Shown here piece after piece: positions 50,720 through 59,283 of a stretch of 64,000 nucleotides of DNA; the stretch's first letter is position 1; each line of letters begins with the position of its first letter. A model generated the notes under the pieces. It made no database searches, was not told the DNA's origin, and saw only the letters and a program-made list of their open reading frames with translations. The stretch is from Candidatus Gastranaerophilales bacterium (GTDB lineage: Bacteria; Cyanobacteriota; Vampirovibrionia; Gastranaerophilales; Gastranaerophilaceae): the NCBI GenBank assembly GCA_900769645.1, contig CAAGHI010000005.1:62001-126000 (forward strand). The letters run 5' to 3'. Position numbers and translations under genes: made by a program.

Positions 50720-53036
50720 TATATACCTTTTTTATGTCATTAATTCGTTGGTCAATTTTTGCGATATTGTCTTTTGTAAAATTGCTTTGTGCCAAGAATT
50801 TTGCCTCGTCGTAATATTTTAGCGCAACAGCATAATCTTTTTGACCGTAGTAAAAATCTCCGAGCGCCAAGTCAGATGATGCTATGTAAAACGGTTCATT
50901 GAGCTCTACTGCACAATTTTTTGCACGTTTTAAATATGCAAGTGATTTATTTTTGTCCAAAATAAGATCTGACAATTTCATTGCAGACATGTAAATTCCA
51001 TTGTTGTTTTGCGTGATTTCATCAAGCCTTAGGCTTTCTTGCAAGTATCTGATTGCGAGTTCTGTTTTGCCATGCTCGTCAAAAATTGTTGCAAGGTTTG
51101 AAAGCGTTGATGACAAATACTTGTTAATTTTTGGATCTTGCGAGGTTTCGACGCATTTTTTGTAAAATTTTACGGCTGTTTCAATATCGCCTTCTTCGTC
51201 GCAATTTAGGGCGTATTTAAAATACAATTCGGCAAGTACTGATTTTTCTATTCCGGTTGTAGAGCTAGGTAGGGCGTATTTTATGCTGTTACCTGTGATG
51301 CTTGCAAGCAATAGTTCTGATTTTAGTTTAAGATTTGGCGAGATTGTTTCTGATAAAATTTCTTCCAAAATCTTTTGTGATTTTTCTCGTTTGAACGTGA
51401 TGTAGAAGATGTTTGCAATTTCAAATTTGCATTCGTTAATTTTTTCTGTGTCTCCGGTTGAAACGTAGAATTCTTCTGCAAGTTCGTAATATTTTTGAGC
51501 ATTAAACCAATCGGACAATTTGTAGAAGTTTTCTCCTAGTTTTGAATACAAAACCGGTAAGAAGGTGTAAAAATCGTCATCTTTGTTCATTGTCAAAGCT
51601 TTTTGCAAAATCATTATGACTTTTTTGTAGTCATATTTTTCTTCTTCTTTTTTAGCCAGATTTAAAAGCCCTACAAGCGACATATTTTTGATTTCGTCTA
51701 GTGTTTGTTGGTTTTTTGCAGAAATATCGACAAATGTATTTATTGAATCTGCAATTTTATTCATAATTGCCATTTCGTTTTCTTCAGAATCGAAAACAAA
51801 CGAAATTTTCTTTATTTGTTCGTCTTTTTCTTCTTTAGTTTGAGGAATTTCTTCTGCAATTTTTTGTTCAATAAATTGGACTTCCGGAACCGGTTTTTGT
51901 GGTAAGACCGGCTTTTTCGGAATAAATAGGCTGTGAAATTCGATTTCTGCTCTCATTGTTTGTCGAGAAATAAGCAAATCTCTTTCTAACGGTTTGAGCG
52001 GAAGTTGAGTTTTGTATAATTCGACACAACTTTTGTGAATTTTTACTGCGATGTTGTCAGCAATTGAGTTTTGCGAGATGTCTTTGTAGTAATCTTGAAG
52101 GTAAATCAAAGAACCTTCACGTGTCAAAATCATGCTGTCTACAAAATATGCGATGCGTTCTGCGTTGTATAGGTTTAATGTTTTTAAAAGTCTGACGTTT
52201 ACTGGGTGACGCATAATCGTCAAAAAACGTAGCAAATGTCCACTTACTGGATCAACGAGCGATAACGCTTCTCTTAGAATAAATTCATTAAAAGACAAAA
52301 AACTTTTTGTGTAACCAGATAAAAAGTCCATCAAGTTGAGCTTTCGGATTTGCATTACTTTTATCGCCAGTGTTGTGTAAAAATAGTAGCCACGTGAATA
52401 TTTGTATAACTCGTTTGAAAGTGGTCCAATTTGCTTGAAATCTTCAGATTTTAGGTATTTTTCAAAAATTCCTTTTTCGAGAGCTGAAATCGCAACACGC
52501 TCAGAATTTTCGCCAAAATCAGAGTAGTCAAATTTTCTGCCGATTAAAACAATTTTGACATTTGTCAATTTGGATATATGCAGAATAAAGTCAAGAATTT
52601 CTTGTTTGTTGTTTTTTAAAACTTGCTCAAAAGAGTTTATTACAACGACAACAGGTTTTAGTATGGAATCAAAATATGCATTAATTTTTTGCGTAAAATT
52701 TTCTGTTCTTGCTTTGGGAAATTGGATAACTCCTTGGGCAGTGAGTCTTTTAAAGTTGTCGAAAAATTCAAGCAAAATGTCATCTAAGATCGTTGTTTCA
52801 AAACAATTGTATCTTAGCGTAATAACGTCTTCGCTTAAAAAAGAAAGCGCTTGGTTTACAACCATAACTTTTCCGGTACCCATAAACCCGTTTACCAGTA
52901 ATAATGGGGTATCTGAGTTAAAAAAGTTTACAATCTTTTCAATTTGGGTGAGGTTATTCTCGATAAGGAATTGGTTAATTCCGATATCTTGCTTTTGAAT
53001 TATTTTTTTGTCGACAGCCTCTTTTATGAATTCCAT
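50709..53036 (-). CDS. P-loop (degenerate) plus TPR regulatory-type protein
   Basis: 775 residues. The N-terminal NTPase-like domain has LLLVNGFMGTGKVMV (Walker A-like 50-57, but Val follows the Lys) and VVVVINSFEQVL, a Walker B position without its Asp. A helical middle and a proline-rich linker (about 355-385, KKPVLPQKPVPEVQF) lead to at least six TPRs in the C-terminal half (LAELYFKYALNCDEEGDIETAVKFY; LGDFYYGQKDYAVALKYYDE). The layout resembles STAND-type signalling ATPases with TPR sensors, but the nucleotide site looks impaired. Partner unknown; co-transcribed with rsmG. Confidence 0.8.
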   Translation of the reverse strand: MEFIKEAVDKKIIQKQDIGINQFLIENNLTQIEKIVNFFNSDTPLLLVNGFMGTGKVMVVNQALSFLSEDVITLRYNCFETTILDDILLEFFDNFKRLTAQGVIQFPKARTENFTQKINAYFDSILKPVVVVINSFEQVLKNNKQEILDFILHISKLTNVKIVLIGRKFDYSDFGENSERVAISALEKGIFEKYLKSEDFKQIGPLSNELYKYSRGYYFYTTLAIKVMQIRKLNLMDFLSGYTKSFLSFNEFILREALSLVDPVSGHLLRFLTIMRHPVNVRLLKTLNLYNAERIAYFVDSMILTREGSLIYLQDYYKDISQNSIADNIAVKIHKSCVELYKTQLPLKPLERDLLISRQTMRAEIEFHSLFIPKKPVLPQKPVPEVQFIEQKIAEEIPQTKEEKDEQIKKISFVFDSEENEMAIMNKIADSINTFVDISAKNQQTLDEIKNMSLVGLLNLAKKEEEKYDYKKVIMILQKALTMNKDDDFYTFLPVLYSKLGENFYKLSDWFNAQKYYELAEEFYVSTGDTEKINECKFEIANIFYITFKREKSQKILEEILSETISPNLKLKSELLLASITGNSIKYALPSSTTGIEKSVLAELYFKYALNCDEEGDIETAVKFYKKCVETSQDPKINKYLSSTLSNLATIFDEHGKTELAIRYLQESLRLDEITQNNNGIYMSAMKLSDLILDKNKSLAYLKRAKNCAVELNEPFYIASSDLALGDFYYGQKDYAVALKYYDEAKFLAQSNFTKDNIAKIDQRINDIKKVYNEK

Positions 53037-53123
53037 AAAGCTATATTAATAGATTTCTTAAAATTTTGCAAATACAAAATTTTTATAGTACAATTTTGTT
53101 ATAACAGATATGAGGGGAAACTT

Positions 53124-53228
53124 ATGGAATTTTTTAGAAAACATCAAAGAGCTATTATTGCAGTAATTGCAGTTACATTCATTGCCTGGACTGTTGGCTT
53201 AATGTTGTTACCTCTTATGGTTAAATAG
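53124..53228 (+). CDS. 34-residue single-helix membrane peptide
   Basis: The frame MEFFRKHQRAIIAVIAVTFI then AWTVGLMLLPLMVK has TGAGGGG before its ATG and ends 15 bp before the LytM peptidase gene. A short basic N-terminus and one hydrophobic helix resemble the membrane anchor of SurA/PpiD-type folding factors, but no periplasmic domain follows. Spacing suggests co-translation with the peptidase gene. Real by ribosome site; function unknown. Confidence 0.5.
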   Translation: MEFFRKHQRAIIAVIAVTFIAWTVGLMLLPLMVK

Positions 53229-53242
53229 ATTAAATAGAAGAT

Positions 53243-54361
53243 ATGGGAAAATTTATAAAAAAACTTTTCATAGTTATAATGGCTTTGCTTATAGGGAATG
53301 TGGGCTTGATGGCTGAGGCTAATCAACTAAAAACAATTCAGCATAAGCAAAGAGTTGCGCATGAAAAAATTAAACGTCTTAAAGCGTTGGAACATCTTGA
53401 AAAAAATAAACTTTATAAGAACCAACAAAAGCTTGAACAGACATCGAATAATCTTCAACAGTCAAAGAATAAGTATTCGACTCTTGAAGGGCAACTTGCA
53501 CAAATGGAGCGTGATTTAAACGCATCTGTTGCAGAGTTTAATCAGGCAAATGTTGATATGCGCAAGCGTATCAGGCAGGTTTACAAAAATCAAAGAACGG
53601 GCATGTTTCAGTTGATTTTGACAGCAAAAGATTTGAATACTTTGCTAGATGTTGTTTATTTTGAAAAAATTGTTTTGAAAAAGGATTATGCAAGGATTAT
53701 GGCTGTTAGAGCAAAATCTCAACGAATTGCAGCTATGAAAAGAGATATTCAGGCTAAGAAAATAGCTTTGGCTCAGTCAATTCAGGCGATTAATTCTCAG
53801 CAAAAGGATATTAAGTCAGCTATTGCAATGAATCAGAGCATGATTAGCAAGTATAAGACTGATAGAAAGACTTACGAGCGTGCAGAAAGAGAACTTGCAA
53901 GACAATCTGCAAGTATTCAGAGCATGATCGCAAGAAATAGAGGCGGTTCGACTGTAAAAATTACGTCAACCGGCTTTATGCGCCCTATTGGAGGAAGAAT
54001 TACGTCACCTTTTGGTTGGAGAACTCACCCGATATTTAACAGTAGAACTTTCCATTCGGGAGTTGATATTGCTGGTCCAAATCATGGAAGTATCCATGCT
54101 TCAAACTCAGGTAAAGTTATTTATTCTGGCTGGTATGGCGGATATGGAAAGGTTGTAATTCTAGACCACGGTGTTGTGAACGGGAAACCGACAACAACTC
54201 TTTATGCACACATGTCATCAATAAAAGTCGGACAAGGACAATTTGTTCATAAGGGTGATGTGGTTGGATATGAAGGAACAACCGGTTACAGTACAGGGCC
54301 ACATGTTCATTTTGAGGTAAGAATTAACGGAAAACCTAACAACCCGTTGAATTATATATAA
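53243..54361 (+). CDS. LytM/M23 murein peptidase or EnvC-like activator
   Basis: 372 residues. Signal peptide ending near MAEA, then a long coiled coil (about 25-235) and a C-terminal M23 domain. The metal-binding pattern is complete: H-x3-D in FHSGVDIAG and H-x-H in GPHVHFEV (about 352-356), with the LYAHMSS histidine between. Coiled coil plus LytM is the layout of EnvC, which activates amidases, but EnvC lacks the zinc ligands, whereas here they are intact, so it is probably an active endopeptidase. It is followed 13 bp later by the LptD-like gene. Confidence 0.9.
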   Translation: MGKFIKKLFIVIMALLIGNVGLMAEANQLKTIQHKQRVAHEKIKRLKALEHLEKNKLYKNQQKLEQTSNNLQQSKNKYSTLEGQLAQMERDLNASVAEFNQANVDMRKRIRQVYKNQRTGMFQLILTAKDLNTLLDVVYFEKIVLKKDYARIMAVRAKSQRIAAMKRDIQAKKIALAQSIQAINSQQKDIKSAIAMNQSMISKYKTDRKTYERAERELARQSASIQSMIARNRGGSTVKITSTGFMRPIGGRITSPFGWRTHPIFNSRTFHSGVDIAGPNHGSIHASNSGKVIYSGWYGGYGKVVILDHGVVNGKPTTTLYAHMSSIKVGQGQFVHKGDVVGYEGTTGYSTGPHVHFEVRINGKPNNPLNYI

Positions 54362-54374
54362 TAAAGGCAGGAAA

Positions 54375-56624
54375 TTGAAAAAGTATTTATTAATAACAGC
54401 TTTAATATTATCGACAATTATTCAACCAGCTATAGCGACTGGCTCAATTAGCAGTTCAGAAGAGTTGGAAGAATTGTTTAATGATGGCTTTTATGAGACT
54501 CCATTTGGAGCTCAGATGCCTAATGTTACTGTGGTTGAGGGTAGTACTATAACCCCTGTTCGTGGTATGCCGCTTTTTAAAAAGACTCGTATAAAGGTTA
54601 CTAATAAATTAAGAGAGCGTAGCTATAAAAAAACTTTACAGTTAATCGAAAAAGAAAAACAAGAACAGGCTAAAGAAGAAGCAGAAGAAAATGCAAAACT
54701 AAACAAAGAATTGAATATCAATTTTTCCGATCCGACAAAAGCTTCAGAAGAAGTGTCTCAAACTGATGCAAAGTCAGCTAAAAAAGCAGACAAAAAGAAG
54801 CTTTCAAAAGAACAAAAATCAGATGAAACTCTAGAGCTTGAAGGTGGTGTAAAGCAACAGGTTACACCAAATGACGTTACTCTCGATGCGGATAATATTG
54901 ATTATGATGATAAGACGTTTGATATTACTGCAACTGGGCACCCTGTTTTGGTTTTCCCGCCTCAAAATGTTACAATTAAAGCCGATAAAATGATTTATAA
55001 CAAGGCTTCAAATGTTTTAAAAGCTTATGGAACTGTAGAAGTCATTCGTGACGGTAAAAGCGTTTTTGGCGATTTTTTACAGATTAATATGAATGAAGAA
55101 GATGCTTTTTTGGATAATATGCGAACAAAAGAGTCTTTTGTTGAGATGACGTCTAAAAAGGCTGAAATGACTGATGACAAGATTACTTTGTATAATGGTA
55201 GAGTTGAGTCAAAAGATTCATATATTTTAGATTTTCATACAAGAATGATTGGTGGAAACTATTTCAATAACTTGATGATTGATGAAGATGATAAATCTGA
55301 GATTTTTGATGGAACTGGCGATACAGCGATTAATATCAAAGCGAAAGAAGTTATAATAAATGCAAAAAAATATAATGATGTTTTAACTCTTAAAAAGCCT
55401 CAGTTTTATGCCGGAGATGCTCACTTATTCAATTATCCGTTGTTGACAGTTCATACTAATAAAAAACACGAGTTTTTTGATGCAAACTATCCAGAACTTG
55501 GATCAAGAGGACGTTTGGGTATGTTTGCAGGTCCCGGATTTGTATTTGATACGCCTTTGCAAGACGGTTCTACATTAAAACTAATGCCAATTATTAACAG
55601 CAAAAGCGGTATAGGTTTTGGCGGAATGGCAAAATATCGTAGTGCGACAAACTTTACAGATTTAGGTTATGGTTCTGCTGCAGATGTTTTCATCTTGAGA
55701 GGTAAACAATTCTTAGATGATAAGTTATATTTGCAATATGGTGCAAATTCGTACTTAAATGAATGGTGGTTTGGACCTAGAATGCCGAAGTATTCTGCAG
55801 AATTGATTTACCATGATAGAGGCGTAATCCCGTCTACAATTGGTAAAGGTTTGGATTTGACTTTTAAACAACGTGCAAGTTTTGGTTACATGCAAAATAA
55901 TGACTATAACAGGCATGGTGAACATTTCGCCGTAGATAATATTGGTACAACCAGAACGAGATATATGGCAGAACTTGGGCAAACTTTGTTTAACTATAGT
56001 GATCCAGAAAGAAGAATGGCATTAGGAGTATCTTTGGTAATGCAGGGGAGTGCTGCGTTGTATGGTACTGGCGATACTCAATTTGTTGGTAGGGTTGGAC
56101 CTTTCGTGCATTCTCAGGTTAAGAATTGGATGCAAGATGTTGGGTTCTTGATGGCGGCTTATCAAGATAATTCTCCATTACAAATGTATGATGCTTACAG
56201 ATACGGACATTCAATGTTTGTCATTCGAGAATCTTTAAGATTATGTAAGTATGTAACAATTGCTTGGTCAGGTGTTATTAGGACTGATGAACGTAATAAT
56301 CCGGCAAATAATGATATGTTCCAAGAAAATTCGTTTATCTTAGCGTTTGGGCCAGATGATTTTAAGCTAAGTATCGGCTATGACTGGGTAAGACAGCAGA
56401 CATATTTCTCATTTGTTTTAGCGATGGATACTAAAGGTTCATCTTTGGATTATGAAAAAATGGTTATTAAAAATCCTGATAGATTAGCTAAAAGTAATCG
56501 TGAAGAACCTGAATTGAAGGTTTACGAGGTTGAAAATAATACATCAGACAACAAACCTGTCGCTAAAAAAATGATGTATGCAGAAGTTATTGATATTGAG
56601 GATCCAAATAGAGAGCAGTTATAA
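54375..56624 (+). CDS. LptD-like outer-membrane LPS assembly protein
   Basis: 749 residues from TTG 54375 with GGCAGGAAA upstream. A signal peptide ends near IATG. A lysine- and glutamate-rich linker (about 90-155) precedes an OstA/LptA-like jellyroll (about 165-290; VTLDADNIDYDDKTFDITA, KADKMIYNKASNVLKAYG). A C-terminal region with alternating aromatic strands is typical of a beta barrel (GRLGMFAGPGFVFDTPL). It resembles cyanobacterial LptD-like proteins more than proteobacterial LptD. Cysteine pairs for LptD disulphides are lacking (one Cys seen). With LptC/LptA at 40 kb it would complete the export bridge. Its stop overlaps the aldolase ATG. Confidence 0.82.
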   Translation: MKKYLLITALILSTIIQPAIATGSISSSEELEELFNDGFYETPFGAQMPNVTVVEGSTITPVRGMPLFKKTRIKVTNKLRERSYKKTLQLIEKEKQEQAKEEAEENAKLNKELNINFSDPTKASEEVSQTDAKSAKKADKKKLSKEQKSDETLELEGGVKQQVTPNDVTLDADNIDYDDKTFDITATGHPVLVFPPQNVTIKADKMIYNKASNVLKAYGTVEVIRDGKSVFGDFLQINMNEEDAFLDNMRTKESFVEMTSKKAEMTDDKITLYNGRVESKDSYILDFHTRMIGGNYFNNLMIDEDDKSEIFDGTGDTAINIKAKEVIINAKKYNDVLTLKKPQFYAGDAHLFNYPLLTVHTNKKHEFFDANYPELGSRGRLGMFAGPGFVFDTPLQDGSTLKLMPIINSKSGIGFGGMAKYRSATNFTDLGYGSAADVFILRGKQFLDDKLYLQYGANSYLNEWWFGPRMPKYSAELIYHDRGVIPSTIGKGLDLTFKQRASFGYMQNNDYNRHGEHFAVDNIGTTRTRYMAELGQTLFNYSDPERRMALGVSLVMQGSAALYGTGDTQFVGRVGPFVHSQVKNWMQDVGFLMAAYQDNSPLQMYDAYRYGHSMFVIRESLRLCKYVTIAWSGVIRTDERNNPANNDMFQENSFILAFGPDDFKLSIGYDWVRQQTYFSFVLAMDTKGSSLDYEKMVIKNPDRLAKSNREEPELKVYEVENNTSDNKPVAKKMMYAEVIDIEDPNREQL

Positions 56625-57250
56625 TGAGTAAATTAGACGATTTGAAAAAAGAAATTATAGAGTATGGAAAACTTGCAGGCGTAAAGAATTTTACCCCTGG
56701 GTATTCAGGAAACTTTTCTGCTCGATATGGTGACAAAATATTGATTACGACTTCTGGCTCATCAAATGGTTATTTGTCAGAAGATGAACTTGTATTGATG
56801 GATTTTGACGGAAAGCCGGTGGAAGAAGGCAAAAAGCCGTCATCTGAAAAAATGTTGCATGTGGAATTTTATAAGCAAAGACCAGATGTAAACTACATAA
56901 TTCATGTTCACCCTGTATTTTTGAGTTCGTTTGCATGCTGTAAAATAGCCTTGGACGAACCGATTATGGCTGAGAATGTGTTTTATTTCGGTCAAATTCC
57001 GCTTGCTGAGTATGGACTTCCAGGGTCTATGGATTTGGTTGAAAAAACGGCTAAGTATTTCAAAGATTATGATGCTATTTTGATGGCAAATCATGGTTTT
57101 GTTGTTGGTGATAAAACTATAAAGGACGCTTTTTTGAAGCTGGAACTTGCAGAAAGTTATGCACAGGTTGTGTTTAATACCAAAATGATGGGCGGAGCTG
57201 TGTTGTTTAACCAAACGCAAGTCGATGAGATAAATTCGCTAAAAAAATAA
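56624..57250 (+). CDS. Class II aldolase/adducin-family enzyme (fuculose-phosphate aldolase-like)
   Basis: 208 residues. TPGYSGNFSARYGDKILITTSGSS, the catalytic glutamate region SSEKMLHVEFYKQRP, zinc ligands in IIHVHP and the distal MANHGFVV are visible. Family members split fuculose-, rhamnulose- or ribulose-1-phosphates or dehydrate methylthioribulose-phosphate. Substrate not determined. The ATG shares bases with the LptD-like stop, and lpxI follows at 32 bp. Confidence 0.88.
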   Translation: MSKLDDLKKEIIEYGKLAGVKNFTPGYSGNFSARYGDKILITTSGSSNGYLSEDELVLMDFDGKPVEEGKKPSSEKMLHVEFYKQRPDVNYIIHVHPVFLSSFACCKIALDEPIMAENVFYFGQIPLAEYGLPGSMDLVEKTAKYFKDYDAILMANHGFVVGDKTIKDAFLKLELAESYAQVVFNTKMMGGAVLFNQTQVDEINSLKK

Positions 57251-57282
57251 TTGTGATATAATCAAGTAAAAGAGGAAAATAA

Positions 57283-58098
57283 ATGTCTATAATGTTGGAA
57301 AATAAACAGGGTTTAATAGCTGGAGATGGAATTCTTCCGGTTGAAATGGCTCGTCATGCAAAAGAAAACGGTTTTGAAGTTATTTGTGTTTCTTTGGCTA
57401 ACGACAATTTGAAAGAATTGAAAAAGTATTGTTCAAAAGTTTATTCTTGTCACCCTGGAGAGATGACAAAGATTGAAAAAGTCTTTACAGAAGAAGAAAT
57501 TAAACAGGTTACTTTTTTGGGAAAAGTGCATAAACGTGTACTTTTGCAACTTCACAAGTTTGATAAAAGAGCTATTGAAATTTTAAAAACTGTAAAAAGA
57601 TTGAACGATGATGAAGTAATGCTTTTGATTGTAAAAGAGTTTGAAAAACATAATATTTCTGTTTTGGATCAAACTATTTTTATCAAAAATTTGATGATTC
57701 CGTCTGGAGTTTTGGGCAAATTAAAACCGACAGAACAACAGATGGAGGACGTGAATTACGGTTTTTGGCTTGCAAAAGAGATGGGAAAAGTTGATGTCGG
57801 ACAATCTGTTGTAATTAAGGATAAAATGATTATGGCAGTTGAGGCAATTGAAGGTACTGATATGTGCATCAAGCGTGGCGCCAAACTTGCCAAACGCAAT
57901 GCGGTTGTTGTCAAGGTATCTAAACCATTTCAGGACAAGAGGTTTGATATCCCTGCAATCGGCTTGAGAACTTTGAGAACAATGCATAAATACAAGGCCG
58001 ACTTGATTGCTGTTGAAGCAAATGAAACAATTATTGTTGATCAAGAAAAAGTTGTTGAATATGCAGACAGGCACGGTATCGTAATTTTGGCAGTGTAA
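57283..58098 (+). CDS. lpxI: UDP-2,3-diacylglucosamine pyrophosphatase LpxI
   Basis: 271 residues. GLIAGDGILPVEMARHAKENGF opens the N-terminal domain, and GKVHKRVLLQ, GFWLAKEMGKVDVGQSVVIK and AIEGTDMCIKRGAKLA mark the C-terminal catalytic domain with its conserved Asp. LpxI replaces the unrelated LpxH and makes lipid X plus UMP. It precedes lpxB by one base; the pair LpxI-LpxB is common outside gamma-proteobacteria. Confidence 0.94.
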   Translation: MSIMLENKQGLIAGDGILPVEMARHAKENGFEVICVSLANDNLKELKKYCSKVYSCHPGEMTKIEKVFTEEEIKQVTFLGKVHKRVLLQLHKFDKRAIEILKTVKRLNDDEVMLLIVKEFEKHNISVLDQTIFIKNLMIPSGVLGKLKPTEQQMEDVNYGFWLAKEMGKVDVGQSVVIKDKMIMAVEAIEGTDMCIKRGAKLAKRNAVVVKVSKPFQDKRFDIPAIGLRTLRTMHKYKADLIAVEANETIIVDQEKVVEYADRHGIVILAV

Positions 58099-58099
58099 T

Positions 58100-59224
58100 A
58101 TGAAAAAAATCTTTATTATTACAGGTGAATATTCCGGAGATATCCACGCTTCTCACGTTGTTAAGGCTTTAAAACAGATTAATCCTGACGTTGAGGTAGA
58201 GGGTGTTGGAGGAGAAAATCTTAGAAATGCTGGCGTTAAACTGTTTTCTGACCAAAAGAAAATGGGAGCAGTGGGACTTTCTTTGAAAATTATTACGGAT
58301 CACTTTTTGTTGGGGAAACGAATTGTTGATTATTTGACAAAGGAGTATAAGCCTGATTTGGTGCTGTTAATTGATTATGGCGTTTTTAATTTGAATATTT
58401 CAAAGTTTTTGAAACGTGCAGGGATTAAAACGCTTTATTATATTCCACCACAAGTTTGGGCGAGTCGTAAATGGCGAATTAATACTATAAAGAAAAATAT
58501 TGATGAAGTTCTTTGTATCTTCCCGTTTGAAAAAACGATGTACGAAAGTTATGGCATCAAAACTCATTATTGTGGACATCCGCTTGTTTCTCAGTTACCT
58601 GAAAAGGCTGATAGAGATAAGTTTTTTGCGAAACATGGGTTTGATAAAAATAAAAAATTGGTGGCAATTTTCCCAGGATCAAGAGAATTTGAGTTGAAAT
58701 TTTTGATGAAAGTTTTTGTTAAAACTGCTCAGAATTTACAGAAAAATCACCCAGATTTGCAGTTTTGCATTTCACATGCTCCGAATTTGTCGGATAGCGT
58801 TTATGACAAGTACTTACAAAAAACAGATTTTCCGGTTATAAAAGGTGAAAATCAGGCGTTGTTGAGTGTATCAGATGCATTGATTTTGGCGTCTGGAACA
58901 GTTGCGCTGGAGGCTTGCCTTTATCAAACTCCAATGATTATTGCGTACCGTGGACCTTGGCTTTTTTATTTGATTTATTTAATTGTGAGATGCATAAAGC
59001 GAGTTTCTTTACCGAATATCATTGCCGATAAATCGATTGTGCCTGAGATTATTCAGGGCGATGTGAATATTTCTAAAATCTCTTATGAGATTGAAAGATT
59101 ACTATATGACAACGTTTACAGGCAGCAAAATATTAAGGATTTGGGGGACGTGAAAGCGTTGCTTTCCGATAGAGTTTCATCAGTTGAAGTTGCAAAGGTT
59201 ATTGATAGCTCTTTGCGTGCTTAA
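58100..59224 (+). CDS. lpxB: Lipid-A-disaccharide synthase
   Basis: 374 residues, a GT19 enzyme. ITGEYSGDIHASHVVKAL, VEGVGGENLRNAGV, LIDYGVFNLNISKFLKRAG, YYIPPQVWASRKWRI, CGHPLVSQL, FPGSRE and LASGTVALEACLYQTPMIIAYR are diagnostic. It condenses lipid X with UDP-diacylglucosamine on the inner membrane. Together with LpxI here and LpxK at 1.3 kb the window covers the middle of the lipid A pathway. Confidence 0.96.
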   Translation: MKKIFIITGEYSGDIHASHVVKALKQINPDVEVEGVGGENLRNAGVKLFSDQKKMGAVGLSLKIITDHFLLGKRIVDYLTKEYKPDLVLLIDYGVFNLNISKFLKRAGIKTLYYIPPQVWASRKWRINTIKKNIDEVLCIFPFEKTMYESYGIKTHYCGHPLVSQLPEKADRDKFFAKHGFDKNKKLVAIFPGSREFELKFLMKVFVKTAQNLQKNHPDLQFCISHAPNLSDSVYDKYLQKTDFPVIKGENQALLSVSDALILASGTVALEACLYQTPMIIAYRGPWLFYLIYLIVRCIKRVSLPNIIADKSIVPEIIQGDVNISKISYEIERLLYDNVYRQQNIKDLGDVKALLSDRVSSVEVAKVIDSSLRA

Positions 59225-59283
59225 TAAAACTTTAAAAATCGTCAAAAAACTCATTGGATAAACGTTTATATATATGGTAGCGT

